Shown here in pieces: positions 1 to 10,712 of a DNA stretch of 64,000 bases. The stretch comes from Acanthosepion lycidas (lineage: Eukaryota; Mollusca; Cephalopoda; Sepiida; Sepiidae). Position 1 is the stretch's first letter. Every line of letters starts with the position of its first letter. The stretch is taken from contig OZ010593.1 of assembly GCA_963932145.1 (NCBI GenBank), positions 37,202,911-37,266,910 on the forward strand. The letters are read 5' to 3'. The translations under genes were made by a program, and so were the position numbers. A model generated the notes under the pieces. The model was given only the letters and a program-made list of their open reading frames with translations. It searched no databases and was not told where the DNA came from.

Positions 1-213
1 CTGAAATATTAATGTTACTATTGATAATAAGACGTGGATGAGATTAAAAGAATTTTCTTAATACGAAATAGAAATGTATGTAAATAATAAAATAATATTG
101 GAAATGTATATTGATTGACAAACATTATAAACAGAAGCCTTAGAATAAGTCAATTTTTTCATTTTAATTTCTGTTGCTTTGTCACACCTCCAAGTCGTTA
201 TTCTGTAATCATT

Positions 214-216
<3 letters not shown>

Positions 217-287
<71 letters not shown>
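217..287. repeat. (TA)n microsatellite
   Basis: About 35 uninterrupted TA units. The Tyr-Ile open frames across it are microsatellite translation and not protein genes. Confidence 0.98.
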
Positions 288-290
<3 letters not shown>

Positions 291-543
291 GTAAATTATG
301 TAAATCATTTTATGCCAAAACATATTGGAAATCCGGAATAAAGTAATTTTTTGTACTTCTATAGTAAACAGTAAAATTATCATGATCACTAGTCCCATCA
401 CTCATTGGAGTCATCGGGGCACCGCATGTACTGCAGCTGCAGTAGAAGTGATGTGTCTTGGGAAAGACAGCTCGACAGAGACCAAGCCTCTCCAGGCTGG
501 TTTAAATTGAGAGTTGTCCTTATCCTAGACCAGTTGCCACGCA

Positions 544-605
544 AGGCTAATAAGCTTTGCAGAATGTGTCTTGCATGAATACACTGCTTTGCATTGCATA
601 AATAC
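544..605 (-). repeat. Left arm of a diverged ~60-bp inverted repeat
   Basis: The reverse complement of this segment matches 962-1023 closely: both contain the motif TGTATTCATGCAAGACAC followed by CAAAGCTTATTA. Two copies of a small dispersed repeat lie head to head about 360 bp apart. The family was not identified. Confidence 0.7.
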
Positions 606-639
606 ACAGTTTCGCTTCAAGATTCTAACTATAAAAAAG

Positions 640-806
640 CGAGAGAGACTGGGTTAGAACCCAGTATGTCTTACTATAGGTCGGATAAGAAGAGATGGAT
701 TCTTACCTTTCCCAAGGGTATTAGTAGGTAGGTTAATGTAATAAACACTGCAGGAACTCGATCTCAGTACAATTCGAGCAGCAATTCATTACTCCACCAT
801 TCCTCT
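640..806 (-). repeat. tRNA-derived SINE, minus strand
   Basis: Read on the minus strand this has a degenerate tRNA-like head (about 735-806), then the body hallmark CTAATACCCTTGGGAA followed by AAGGTAAGAATCC. The same head-body order occurs at 29105-29222, 41938-42200 and 61390-61560. Tail and target duplication were not resolved. Tyrosine/arginine-type tRNA-derived SINEs are known from Octopus; which named family this belongs to cannot be told here. Confidence 0.7.
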
Positions 807-961
807 AGTAAAATCATAAGACCCTACAAAGTTAAAGATAGTGTGAAAAATATCGATAAATTTCTGTTAAGAACATGGAGTTGATATTTTAAATTTTATC
901 TCGGGCAAGATATTTTTTAACTTTTTATAGTTACAATCAAGAATATTTAAGCTAAAATGTG

Positions 962-1023
962 TTTTATGCAAGGCAAAGCAATGTATTCATGCAAGACACT
1001 TTCTACAAAGCTTATTACCCACT
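962..1023 (+). repeat. Right arm of a diverged ~60-bp inverted repeat
   Basis: Partner of 544-605 in opposite orientation (shared motif TGTATTCATGCAAGACAC). Similarity is roughly 85% by eye. Confidence 0.7.
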
Positions 1024-1895
1024 TGTCAAAGAAGGCTTCACAGATACCAAATCAATGAAACGATGCTTAAAAATCAATGCAAGTAAGACTGATGAACGTT
1101 TGATTACGATATTGTTTTCTCTTCGATTTACAAGTGCTAACCATTTACGATGTTGCTGCTGTTGAAATTCTTCAAGTGATGTGGTTTCTGTTATCTGTTA
1201 CAATTCATTATTTACAATTCTGTAGCGCCAGAAGAAAGATGATCTTCGACAAGAGCGACAGGCTTCACTCACTCGGACATTTTTAACTACTGATCGTATA
1301 AAGTAGCTATATACAGCTGACTGTTTAGATATTCCTGAGCGAGCATGGCGCCATGCATGAAATCCATATCCGACGAGACTATTCAGAACATGATTCGGGT
1401 CTTCAAATTAATCTTTTGGTTTTGTAAGAATTTACTGTACTGGGCGAAACTACCATGAGCACAGACTATTCTATGTTCAGTTTCCTCATCTCCAATATTA
1501 TTTTTTATAACTAATTCATCCACCGAGGTATATGAAATGTTTAGTATTTACTAATTCCACATCCTAAATTGTTATATTTAGCTCACGGCATATGCTACCA
1601 TTGCTTTCATTCAAATGTTTTTGTTTTGACGCGTTTCGTTCTTAAGAACTTTCTAAGAGTAGAGTGGTGTTTCTGTTGATTTAACGACACGTGTGCACAA
1701 AGGGAAGTTATAAAATAAAAACAGAACAACATTGATTCTAATTATGCCCAGATAGGAAACATTGAAAATTTTGGGACGGTGAAATTTTTAACTTTTTAAA
1801 TATTTGTATATTATTGAGGTATATTGTTTAGCCAGTTTTGTTTCTTTTCCTTTTTGTCTACGTTTTTATTAATTTAGTAAAATTCAATTAGTCTC

Positions 1896-1898
<3 letters not shown>
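1024..1898. other. Unassigned AT-rich sequence
   Basis: No gene, RNA or transposon recognised. Open frames are short and carry no recognisable motif. Confidence 0.6.

Positions 1899-1949
<51 letters not shown>
1899..1949. repeat. (TA)n microsatellite
   Basis: About 25 TA units, followed by a short TGTGTATG run. Confidence 0.98.
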
Positions 1950-1951
<2 letters not shown>

Positions 1952-2027
1952 GTGTGTATGTGTGTATAAAAGTGAACAATGAAGTCAACACTCACAGGTG
2001 ATACGCTGTTTCATGCAAGGCGCAGTC

Positions 2028-2029
<2 letters not shown>

Positions 2030-2098
<69 letters not shown>

Positions 2099-2100
2099 TA
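2030..2100. repeat. Compound (TA)n-(TGTA)n microsatellite
   Basis: About 21 TA units to 2071, then seven TGTA units to 2100. The switch of unit shows growth of two adjacent simple repeats. Confidence 0.97.
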
Positions 2101-2120
2101 ATTGTACGTGTTCAAATATA

Positions 2121-2200
2121 TTAGGTTGGTGCAAAAATAATTTCGTTTTCTCACATTTGTTACTATGTGATAAAACGACATTATTTTTGCACCAACCTAA
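2121..2200. mobile_element. 80-bp palindromic mariner MITE (family A)
   Basis: Starts TTAGGTTGGTGCAAAAATAA and ends with the reverse complement. It is flanked by TA on both sides (2119-2120 and 2201-2202), the target site of Tc1/mariner transposases. The two arms pair almost completely around a short TTTGTTA loop, so a transcript would form one long hairpin. It has no coding capacity and must have been moved in trans by a mariner transposase. Length, terminal sequence and hairpin form match the human MADE1 element derived from Hsmar1. Confidence 0.93.
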
Positions 2201-2589
2201 TAAATAGAACTAGTCTGATTTCTTATCCGACATAATTGCTGGTACTGTAAATGTTTGTTTTTTTTTGTGGATACCCATATTGTTTTTTATAATGTTTTTT
2301 TATGACCAGTGTAATTAAGTATACCGATCTGTGCAGTTGAGAGAAGCGGAACATTTCTTTATAAGATAAAACACCTTATCACCCAGTGTGATCCACTGAA
2401 AGTGTCACAACTCAGCCAGACTTCTCTTGAACAAAGCACATCGAATCCTTTATTCCTTTCTCGAAAGTTCATATCTGCTGAAGAACATATTCTGCTTTAA
2501 TAAATCTCACATTTCGCTGCCTGCTATATGTAATTTATACTGTTTATAAAAACAGGATATCTACTCTAACATGAGTATCATGAAATAAC
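2201..2589. other. Unassigned sequence
   Basis: Nothing recognised beyond ordinary AT-rich sequence. Confidence 0.5.
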
Positions 2590-2650
2590 ATATTCTCTCT
2601 CACTCACCCTTTCTGTCTCCCTTTCTCTTTCTCTCTCTCTCTCTCTCCCT

Positions 2651-2701
<51 letters not shown>
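2590..2701. repeat. (TC)n followed by (TA)n
   Basis: A CT-rich run to about 2654 and about 23 TA units from 2655 to 2701, then an AATATT-rich edge. Confidence 0.95.
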
Positions 2702-2708
<7 letters not shown>

Positions 2709-2836
2709 TATTAATAATAATAATAAAGTTAAGGTTCAGAGTTGAATCAGACCAAGAAACAGTAGTATTAAAAGAGCCCAATACACGTATAAGAAAAATA
2801 AAAAATTAACATGTTGTGCTTTTAAGAAATTAAAAT

Positions 2837-2898
2837 TATTACGTATTTTTAACTTCAAAAAACGACATTATTACGTCATTATTTTTGCACCAACCTAA
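2837..2898 (+). mobile_element. Truncated palindromic mariner MITE (family B, right arm)
   Basis: Carries the loop and right arm of the 100-bp element seen complete at 55295-55394: AAAAAACGACATTATTACG, then the terminal GCACCAACCTAA and a flanking TA at 2899-2900. The left arm is missing, so this copy can no longer form the hairpin. Confidence 0.85.
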
Positions 2899-2944
2899 TA
2901 AAAAATTTAAAATTAGGCGGAATGGGTTGATCTCCTAATTTTTA

Positions 2945-2977
2945 TACTATCTATCTACCTATCTACATCTATATCTA

Positions 2978-3038
<61 letters not shown>

Positions 3039-3050
3039 ATATATATATAA
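2945..3050. repeat. (TATC)n-(TA)n compound microsatellite
   Basis: A few CTAT units grade into a long TA run with one GTATGT interruption. Confidence 0.95.
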
Positions 3051-3186
3051 TTTTATTTTTATTATAATGTTTCATTTTATGTCTTAAATTGATCTACATT
3101 TTCATTTTTTAAGAATTGTATTGAGGACTTTTTATTAATTTTAGTTGTTCTTTGACTGAAAATTACTTTCAGTCAGAAGTTGGATT

Positions 3187-3350
3187 TATTAAAGTATATA
3201 TGTGTGCGTGTGTGTGTGTATACACACACATACGCACATGCAGAAACGCACACATACACAGCCACATACAAACACATATCTGCACACACACACATAAAGA
3301 GATGTATATAATTATTTCTTAAGACAATCGTGTGTGTGTGTGTGTGTTTG
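3187..3350. repeat. TG / CA dinucleotide-rich stretch
   Basis: Interrupted (GT)n, then (CA)n, then (GT)n. The TG and CA blocks are complementary and could fold on each other. Confidence 0.85.
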
Positions 3351-3869
3351 AGTGTACACTACTTGTAAACGTTTTGTTTTTCTCGTTGCCTGTCGAACGT
3401 TCATAATATGCGTTCTAATGCGTTTCACAAACATAAATTTTTCGGGTTAAGTCTGAATTCTACTAATTCTACCACCTTTCCTCTCAACATAAATTTACGG
3501 AATAACGGAACATGATTCGTTTATTTGTTCTGACATAAGAAAGCAGATTTTTGCTTTGTCCAAAATGCCTTCAAGATAAAAGTCGTGTTTGGAAAAGTCC
3601 TTTCCTCCAGTAATCATTGCCAAGAGCTTTTTCGTATTTCTATAGAAGAAAGCAATCTCATGCAAAGAATCGATTAAGGGAGAGTTTTCAGGCGTGCAAA
3701 GCAGAAATAATTTAGCCAAGTTCGAAAAACATGGAGGATATCTCTAAGATGTTACTACTAAAATTTAGTTTTGCATGATAGAGTTCATTCGTTCGATCCT
3801 GCGTGCTCTCCATAGTAAAATAAATATGCTAAAAATCTGTAGATCATATCCCCTAATGTATATAATCAG
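3351..3869. other. Unassigned sequence
   Basis: No gene recognised. A 74-codon minus-strand frame at 3495-3719 has no motif I can place and lacks neighbours that would support it. Confidence 0.5.
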
Positions 3870-4920
3870 GTACCCCCAAAAAGTTTATAAAAAAGCGCTC
3901 CAAACTTGAACAAACAAATTTTATCGCCAAAATATTTGTTATTAAGAAGGAAGTTTTGATTATCTCATTCAATTTTTAATCCCTTCCAGCACGTTCGAAA
4001 TTTTGGTTGAAAAGCTTTGTTTTTCTTTCATCACCCAGTGGGCCAAGGTATAATATTAAGAAAGCGTGTTTTTTGCAGTAAAAAAAAGAAAAAGAAAAAA
4101 AAAACATTGTTCTGGAAATTCTTGAAAAAATCAAATAATTGTTGGATTTTAATTAAATTTTCAGGAATTATTCACAGAAGAATGAAATTTGTTTTTAAAA
4201 AATCTTGGTAAAACTATTTTTTTATATCTATTATCCCACTTTCTTAACTTTATGAAATTTCGGTAAATTAAAATTAAGCAACTTTATATTTGATATTAGT
4301 TTAAATCAAGGCTCCTTGGAGAGTTTAAATCTTCAATTTTTTTTTTTTTGTCAAACAGAAACACTATTTACCATTTTGTTCTGAATTGTAAAATAAAATG
4401 TCCGATAAAACTATGGCATTACTTAATTAGAAAAACTTTTAATTGCTTTTATAAACAAGATATATTACGTACAGGGAAAATTTTTTCGATGAATAATAGA
4501 TTTTTACAAGAATTTTTCTCAATTTTAATTATAAAAATTTAAGTTTTAAATCTTTTAAAATTCTGTATTAATTTCAGCCTTTTACATAGTATTGTTATTA
4601 AGTGAAAACTGTATTTACTAATTATAAATTGAAAAGCTTAATACAAATCATTGAACACTTATATTTTTAAAAGAATATTGATTTTTGTGTATATGTATAA
4701 AAGGGCTATTTCAGTAAAAAAAATTTGCTATTTTAACCAAAATACATCTTTCCAAGCAATTTAAATTCATATTTGGAATACAGCAAATATTTTGCTTAAT
4801 GTAAATATTAAATTTAATCTATTAGCTTGAAATTAAAACTAAGCTTCATGAATTTAATTTTAATTTAAAAAAATTCATTTTAAACCTTAGGTATTGCGTT
4901 TAATGTGGATGTCCCCATAG
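3870..4920 (+). repeat. ~1 kb AT-rich dispersed repeat R1, copy 1
   Basis: The segment is colinear with 29940-31300. Shared blocks in order: the CCAAACTTGA region with TTTTATCG; ACGTTC followed by a CAGTGGGCC-type motif; GGATTTTAATNAAATTTTCAGG; GGNTCCTTGGAGA with GTCAAACAGNAACACTATTTAC; and TAATCTATTAGCTTGAAATT with AAACCTTAG near the end. No coding potential was seen, so it is probably a non-autonomous element. Class and termini are not resolved. Confidence 0.75.
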
Positions 4921-5171
4921 AAAATGACGATTTGAAACGAAAATAATGAGATCTCATAAAAAATATAAATATTTCCACTAAATGACTCGAAAGTCACTAT
5001 TGAACTGAATCAACATCCCATTCTGCTGGCAAAATTTTGATGACGATTTCAATTTTTCTTAATGTAAAACATATAATTAGACCTTTTTTCAAAAGTAGAC
5101 ACAGCTTTGGGTTGACTGTCAACTTTTCCATCTATTGTTTCATGAACATATTTTCATTCTCTTCTTCTTTC

Positions 5172-5209
5172 ACTACTACTACTAGTAGTAGTAGTGGTAG
5201 TAGTAGTAC
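5172..5209. repeat. (TAC)n/(TAG)n palindromic trinucleotide repeat
   Basis: An ACTACTACT block meets TAGTAGTAGT, giving a self-complementary microsatellite. A similar junction occurs at 31937-31970. Confidence 0.9.
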
Positions 5210-6076
5210 GAGTATTTATTCTTTTCTTCTTCTACAACTACGAGTACTTCTATATCTATGATTTCTTCATCATCATCTACTAAAACAAGAGTATTTCTTC
5301 TTCTTTCCATTCTTTTTACTCTCCCTCCATAAGATTCCATTTTTGCAGCAGTGTCTGGTTTTTATTTCCTGGTTTTCCTGCATCAATTCTCTGCTATTAA
5401 ATAAATTTGATTATTGATGAATATTGTGCACACAAACCGGCAGTTTTAAGATATAATTAATTGTGGCGAAAATGCGAAAGAGAATTCTACTCAAAACACA
5501 AAGAATTCACTGAAACTGTAGTAAATGAATTTTATCAGACATGTGTTGATCACATGGATAACGCTTTTACGTGATTACTACCAAAGAATGTACATTTCTT
5601 TTATAGTGTATTGCTTTAACAAGTTGCCAGTTTTGTATGATTGTAATAATTTACGATTGTTCGTTTCTGTCAGTTTCATTAAATGACAAACTGACCGATA
5701 ACAGGAAATTATGTTTCTGTTAATCGATAACAAAAATGTGGATAACAATACCACTGAGAAAAAAGACAAAAATCCCGTAAAAACAATGTCACCGTGAATG
5801 ATTTGTTACTTACATGTGTTCATTTTGACCATTTTTTTTTTATTTTTTTTATCAAAGATCTGAATGATTTTCATAACGTTCAGATTGTTATGGCCGGAAG
5901 AATAGAGTATTTCCACTTGTTCCATTGTTATGAATACCGATAGTCAGGTTTTCAATTGAGGAACAATCAGCAACTGCTATATCGGTAGTCGGTAGCAAAG
6001 TCTGAATGAAGAGGTTCTGCTAAATATAAGCAAATGTAAGATTTACTGTGTAAATATAAATAGTAAGGATTATTGT
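5210..6076. other. Unassigned sequence
   Basis: No gene, RNA or element recognised. Confidence 0.5.
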
Positions 6077-6077
6077 A

Positions 6078-6134
<57 letters not shown>
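6077..6134. repeat. (TTA)n microsatellite
   Basis: About 19 TTA units. It explains the poly-Ile open frame on the minus strand. Confidence 0.98.
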
Positions 6135-6135
<1 letters not shown>

Positions 6136-6959
6136 GTAAGGATGTAAACGGTAAATAACTTTAATCGATGAACAATACAGAATATGTCACAACACACAGT
6201 TCATAGATTTTTACTGTGTACGGGAATGTGTAGCTGTAGTCCAGTAAGAGTTACCTATGTTAACTAATATCCACCGTCAAAAACGATTGAATTCGCTTTC
6301 ATTTGAATAAAGTTGAATTCAGTGTATGAGTTTGTCATTATTCTCAGAAAAGTGATGGCATCAGAATGAACACAGTTGGAAAAGAACAAGACAGTATAGA
6401 CAGTATATTGATTTCATCAGCGTTCTTATGGAATGATTCCAAGAACATGAAGAATTCACTGTCATGGCCATACCAAATTTCTCTCTGATGTCAATCACAC
6501 TGTGCAGTTAAATGATCGTCTGTTAATATCCTAGCACTAGAAACTTTTAGAAGTTGTGTAGAAGTCACATCTACCAATATATATTTCTACTGGAATATTA
6601 TAAAATCAAAACTGATATTTTAGGTATTATTATCAGATTCTACAGTAATTAAACCATAGACATTAATATGCAGATACCCAGAAGTAATTTTACACCTGCT
6701 AAAGTAAGTTAAAAATCAAATATTTACTGTAGCCACCTTCCTTTTTATTACTTTTGTAGAATTCTCAGTCACAAGAAAGATTTTATTTCACTCAGATAAT
6801 ATTCCAGTTCTTTATCGTTACTTTCCTACTTTCTTTTTAAATACGTTCAATCATCACTTAACTGGACATCTGCTCACATGCATGGCTATGCGATTATGCA
6901 GATTAAACAAATATTAGGATGTTTCTTCTGGAATCTAATAAAAAAAACTATTTTTCTTT
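6135..6959. other. Unassigned sequence
   Basis: No gene or element recognised. Confidence 0.5.
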
Positions 6960-7709
6960 TGTTTCCATAATATGTGTTGAAACATGGATAATGGAAAGGA
7001 CGTAAGAAATGCTGAAAAACGGAAAATAACAAAACTGAGTTAGGGAATGTCCACATTAGAGAATAGCAAAGGAGCTTCGCAGAGATCATCGAACGATAAA
7101 AAGATCTGATGAAAATGTAACTAAGTTGGCAAGTAGAAGCGAAGGAAAAGGCTTTAAGAACTTGTCTCTTCGGGGGTAGGGGACGTAAACGAAACCAAAT
7201 TATAGAGAAACAACCATTTTTGACCAGTGAACAGGATTGAATTGAGGGAGTCAAGAAGAACAAATAGTGTAGATTACTTCACAAATTGGAATCTGTCAAA
7301 AGATTCCCTAGGCAAATTCCTCTCAGTAAAGCATATATCAAAAGGTGACATTCGATGAACCTGATGGATGGCCCAAATGATGGATTTTATCCAATGCCGA
7401 TGTGCCTGTGGCTTAAAAAAAAGGCATCAAGGAGGTGGCAGTGTGTTTGTAAATACTGGAATTTTTTACCAAACCATTATTGAACCATGCAAATTCTATG
7501 AAGGAGTTAAACGAAACAGGGATAACTATTATGATTTCATGGTCAAAAATTTCTTTGAATGGTAAAAATCCTAGACTCAAAGTTTCAAAGTGAAAAGTGT
7601 ATTTATGCATGATGATGCTCCTTCCTGAGTAACTAAGATTTTCCGTGAAACATTCAAACGAAAATAAAACTATGGCTTTAGAACGGTCATTGGACCGAGG
7701 AATAAAACT
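6960..7709 (+). pseudogene. Tc1/mariner-type transposase relic
   Basis: Reading the plus strand across several frames gives parts of a Tc1-like transposase (DDE integrase fold, which cuts and pastes the element at TA sites). The clearest stretch is about 7350-7620. A DPDGW-like start of the catalytic core leads to GGGSVFV, a GIFYQTIIEP segment (the usual position of the WAG-I-x-G block), EGVKRNRDNYYDFM, and then FMHDDAP-S-type residues (7600-7630: CIYAHDDAPS). Upstream, a TCLFGGRGRKRNQII-like stretch (7150-7210) fits the linker before the core. Frame changes and stops at many points make it inactive. The catalytic C-terminal part is missing: the relic stops where the LTR-like block at 7710 begins. 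Confident as a transposase relic, less so for the exact Tc1 subfamily. Confidence 0.72.
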
Positions 7710-8141
7710 TGAGGCCTGACCACACTCGTTGCCGGGGCTTACGACGGCACTCAATCCCGGGTAGAAAAGGAGTGATAGTAATACAAGGGAAGGCAACCCT
7801 GTTAACAAAAGATCCCTGTCAATGTGCGGCATAGGAAAACAAGCCTCTAAGTGTGTCGGTGACTCGCCAAGTGCCGGATACCCAGCCCCCTCTCTGACAC
7901 GGACTTTGGAAACGGACCTCTCTGCAGACTATTCTCTTACCTCCTCTCCACAACAGAGAAAAGAGTAAGCGCTCGTGTGTTATCCAACGACCATCAGAGA
8001 GAGGAAGTACGGAAAACCGGTAACGGTTAAGGGAAAAGATGTATACGACGTACACCTCATCCTTACTATTTAAGGACAAACGAAGCAAAGTCCGGACCGA
8101 CGCTCCTAACTTTGTACCAGCTGAATGAAGGAGCCGAACCA
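7710..8141. mobile_element. Putative solo LTR with AACT target repeats
   Basis: This is a 432-bp GC-richer block that begins TGAGGCCTGACC and ends GCCGAACCA, the TG...CA ends of a long terminal repeat. It is bounded by the same four bases, AACT, at 7706-7709 and 8142-8145, as an integrase would leave. Inside there is no coding sequence. It abuts the Tc1 relic, so it appears to have inserted into or next to it later. No second copy in this window confirms it is an LTR. Orientation is unknown. Confidence 0.5.
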
Positions 8142-8145
8142 AACT

Positions 8146-8949
8146 TTATTTTGACGTCTAAATTAATCGTTTAATATTTGACAAAAATTATTCCAAGCAA
8201 GTTCAATATATTGAGGTTTATATGATTTGCATAATACCTTCAGACGGACTATAGTTGAAATAAACTTCAGTTGTAGATATTTTTGTACTGCTATATATTC
8301 ATATTTTTAATGCTGTGGAGTTTGTTAATAAATAATACCTAATATCTGTTTCAATTGTATATTTCACTAAAAATAACAATCTAGTTTAGAGGAAAATTGG
8401 TTTCGGTGTATTTATTCATAAGTGATATTGGATATAATTATTCTCACTTTCTATTCAACGTTCTGTAAGGCTTGAACAATATTCTTTTGTATTTCATTTA
8501 GTATTTAGCTTGTAATGCTTTAGAGAATTTGACTTTTGTTGAGTTTAATGAATTGATTAGATATTGAATACTTTCGATGTCCTAGTAAGGACTAAAGAAA
8601 ATCCTATTCAGCTCTTTTCCTATGTATTTTAACCATAAATATTGCAAAACCGGAGTCTCTTGAGACTAAGGCAACAATGCTTAAAACCTGGAGGTTAGAT
8701 TTAGCAGTAGAAAACTATTTCAAGGTTATGAAGCATGTTCAGAAAATCAACGATTACTATTATGAACGATTCCTGCATTTGAGAAAAATGGAAAGAATTT
8801 TTAAAATGCAAATAAAATATGTCAATGTTAAAAATATATGTATTACTAAGAATTGTTATTCAGTATATATAGATATAGTTTACAAATACTAAAATTCACC
8901 CAATAACAATCTCGAGAGACACCCATGTTAGAGATTTAATGTTAAAATG
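8146..8949. other. Unassigned sequence
   Basis: No element recognised. A 71-codon plus-strand frame at 8677-8892 shows no known motif and probably arose by chance. Confidence 0.5.
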
Positions 8950-9480
8950 AAAATAAATCAACTGTGTGATATGAATGAAGAAGTTTGTGGTAGAAAATTA
9001 AGATTATGAGGATGAGAAAGTGGGATGACAATTGATCTTGAACTGACCTCTTCGAGTTAAGGTCATTTGTTATTGATCATCCTTATCTTAGACTGTTTGA
9101 AGTATTTACACAGGAGAAAGCTAATCAGAACATTTTTTGCCTTTGGAACACGTGGAAAATGAAGGTTTTTCGACTCTGTGGAAGTAGCATGGCGTGACCT
9201 CGAATGAAAAGTCCAAGTTATTGAAAATGAAGAATCGAGCTCATCTGAACATTTGCTATGGAAATTATGATAGATTAATGGTATTCTGGCAACGTTACGT
9301 TTATGGGAAAGAGGTTGAGAGAGTGTGGAGAATAAGCCATTCTCGGCAGGACCGCGTAAACAATCGAGGTTTAGAAAATGTGAATTGTGCAGTTGCAATC
9401 AGGCTCATTTTGTGACTAATCTGACTCTTGTAAAGAAAATCCTGGCAGGAGTGTGGTACCTCAGTGAGCGACAGAATGAA
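8950..9480 (-). pseudogene. Jockey-like LINE reverse transcriptase, C-terminal relic A
   Basis: The minus-strand frame 9398-9063 (111 codons) contains LSHKRNVARIPLIYHNF, then KCSDELD, an arginine/histidine-rich segment and a phenylalanine-rich end. This order is typical of the region after the RT domain in Jockey-clade LINEs (L-x-HRR-x-VA-x-LSLFYRYF, C-S-x-EL, then -R-TR-, then -SFFPR- and -LWN-LP). The nucleotide similarity continues beyond the frame on both sides and matches 42370-42960, which holds relic B. The N-terminal endonuclease and RT core are absent and the end is frame-broken. LINEs are copied by target-primed reverse transcription and are usually 5'-truncated, which fits a 3' fragment. 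Confidence 0.7.
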
Positions 9481-10712
9481 CTGACTATACTCCCAGCATC
9501 TTTAGCAATGGATCATATACATGCATTCCACTTGAGGTCTGAAGTGAACTTGTGGCCCAATAAACTTCCAAAACATTGACAACAGAATCGTTAATTGTGA
9601 CGGGAGAAAATTCAGTATCTAATCGGTGATTGTGAAATATAGATATATGTGTATGTACGTAGGTGTGTGTGTGAATGTCTTTACGTGTTAGATTATTTGT
9701 CCTTACGTAATAAGGTCAGCCTGGAATGGCCTTCATTCAGATATAGAAATGTTAGCAAGAACATCGTGTTTAACCAGCTCTTTAAGTTCCGTCTACCTGC
9801 TTTGAAAATCAGAATTTTATATCCAGTTATTTATTTTTACCATGACTCTGAAACTGATTGATGAATCTACTGTAAAATATATAACAAATGTAAGGAAATT
9901 GGTAAGAGAAGATTCTATTGCATAAATATATACATGACATGTGATCTTGTCTTGAATACAGACCAATAGATAGCCACCAAACGCATCACTAAATTGACTT
10001 ATCACTGCATATGTTTATTTTTTGATAAATAACTCAATATACATCTTTCCGTAAACTCCTTAATGTTGATTTGATTGAAGCGATAAATTATAATACACAC
10101 CCACATACGCGCGCGCACTAACACACACACACAGACACGTACTAACACATGTACGAGTTTAAATAAAAATAAAGGCAATCTCCATACATCAGTCCTATTT
10201 CCATTGACGAAGAAATGCATATGTCACTTAGTCCCCACTCTTTGCACGACGATGTACTTTTGTTATCGTCCAACGAGCTTCTTCATTCACTTCCAAAAAG
10301 AGGCTTTTCGGTTGCTCATGAAATCATGTCTGAACCGCTTGCTTGTTTGGGTAACTAACGCAAACTTTACGGTAGCCCAAAGTCATCATACAATATAGCA
10401 GGTATAGATCCCCACGCTGCTAAATGCGCTAAAGTGATTAGGTCGGCCTTCCTAGATGTCTTCTTCCGTGGGCGATTATTCCCGCTTTAAAGCCTCCTAC
10501 CCACTCATCCACAATTCTTTGTTTCATAGTGCGTGTTCCATACTGTGCCGACATCCGGCAATGGATTCTCGAAGGTTTGACTCTCTCTGCCTACAGATAA
10601 CGCACTACGGCGCATTATTCCTCGTTGGCATAATCACTGAGTAGAGTGTCTATACATCTGCTTCGTTGCTCCCTGACAGTAGACGATGGAATGCTGCTCG
10701 TGGCTAACTACC
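9481..10712. other. Unassigned sequence with a short CA/CG microsatellite
   Basis: Contains an ACACACCC/GCGCGC alternating run at about 10097-10140. The part from 10200 to 10712 is less AT-rich than its surroundings, but no gene or element was recognised. Confidence 0.5.
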
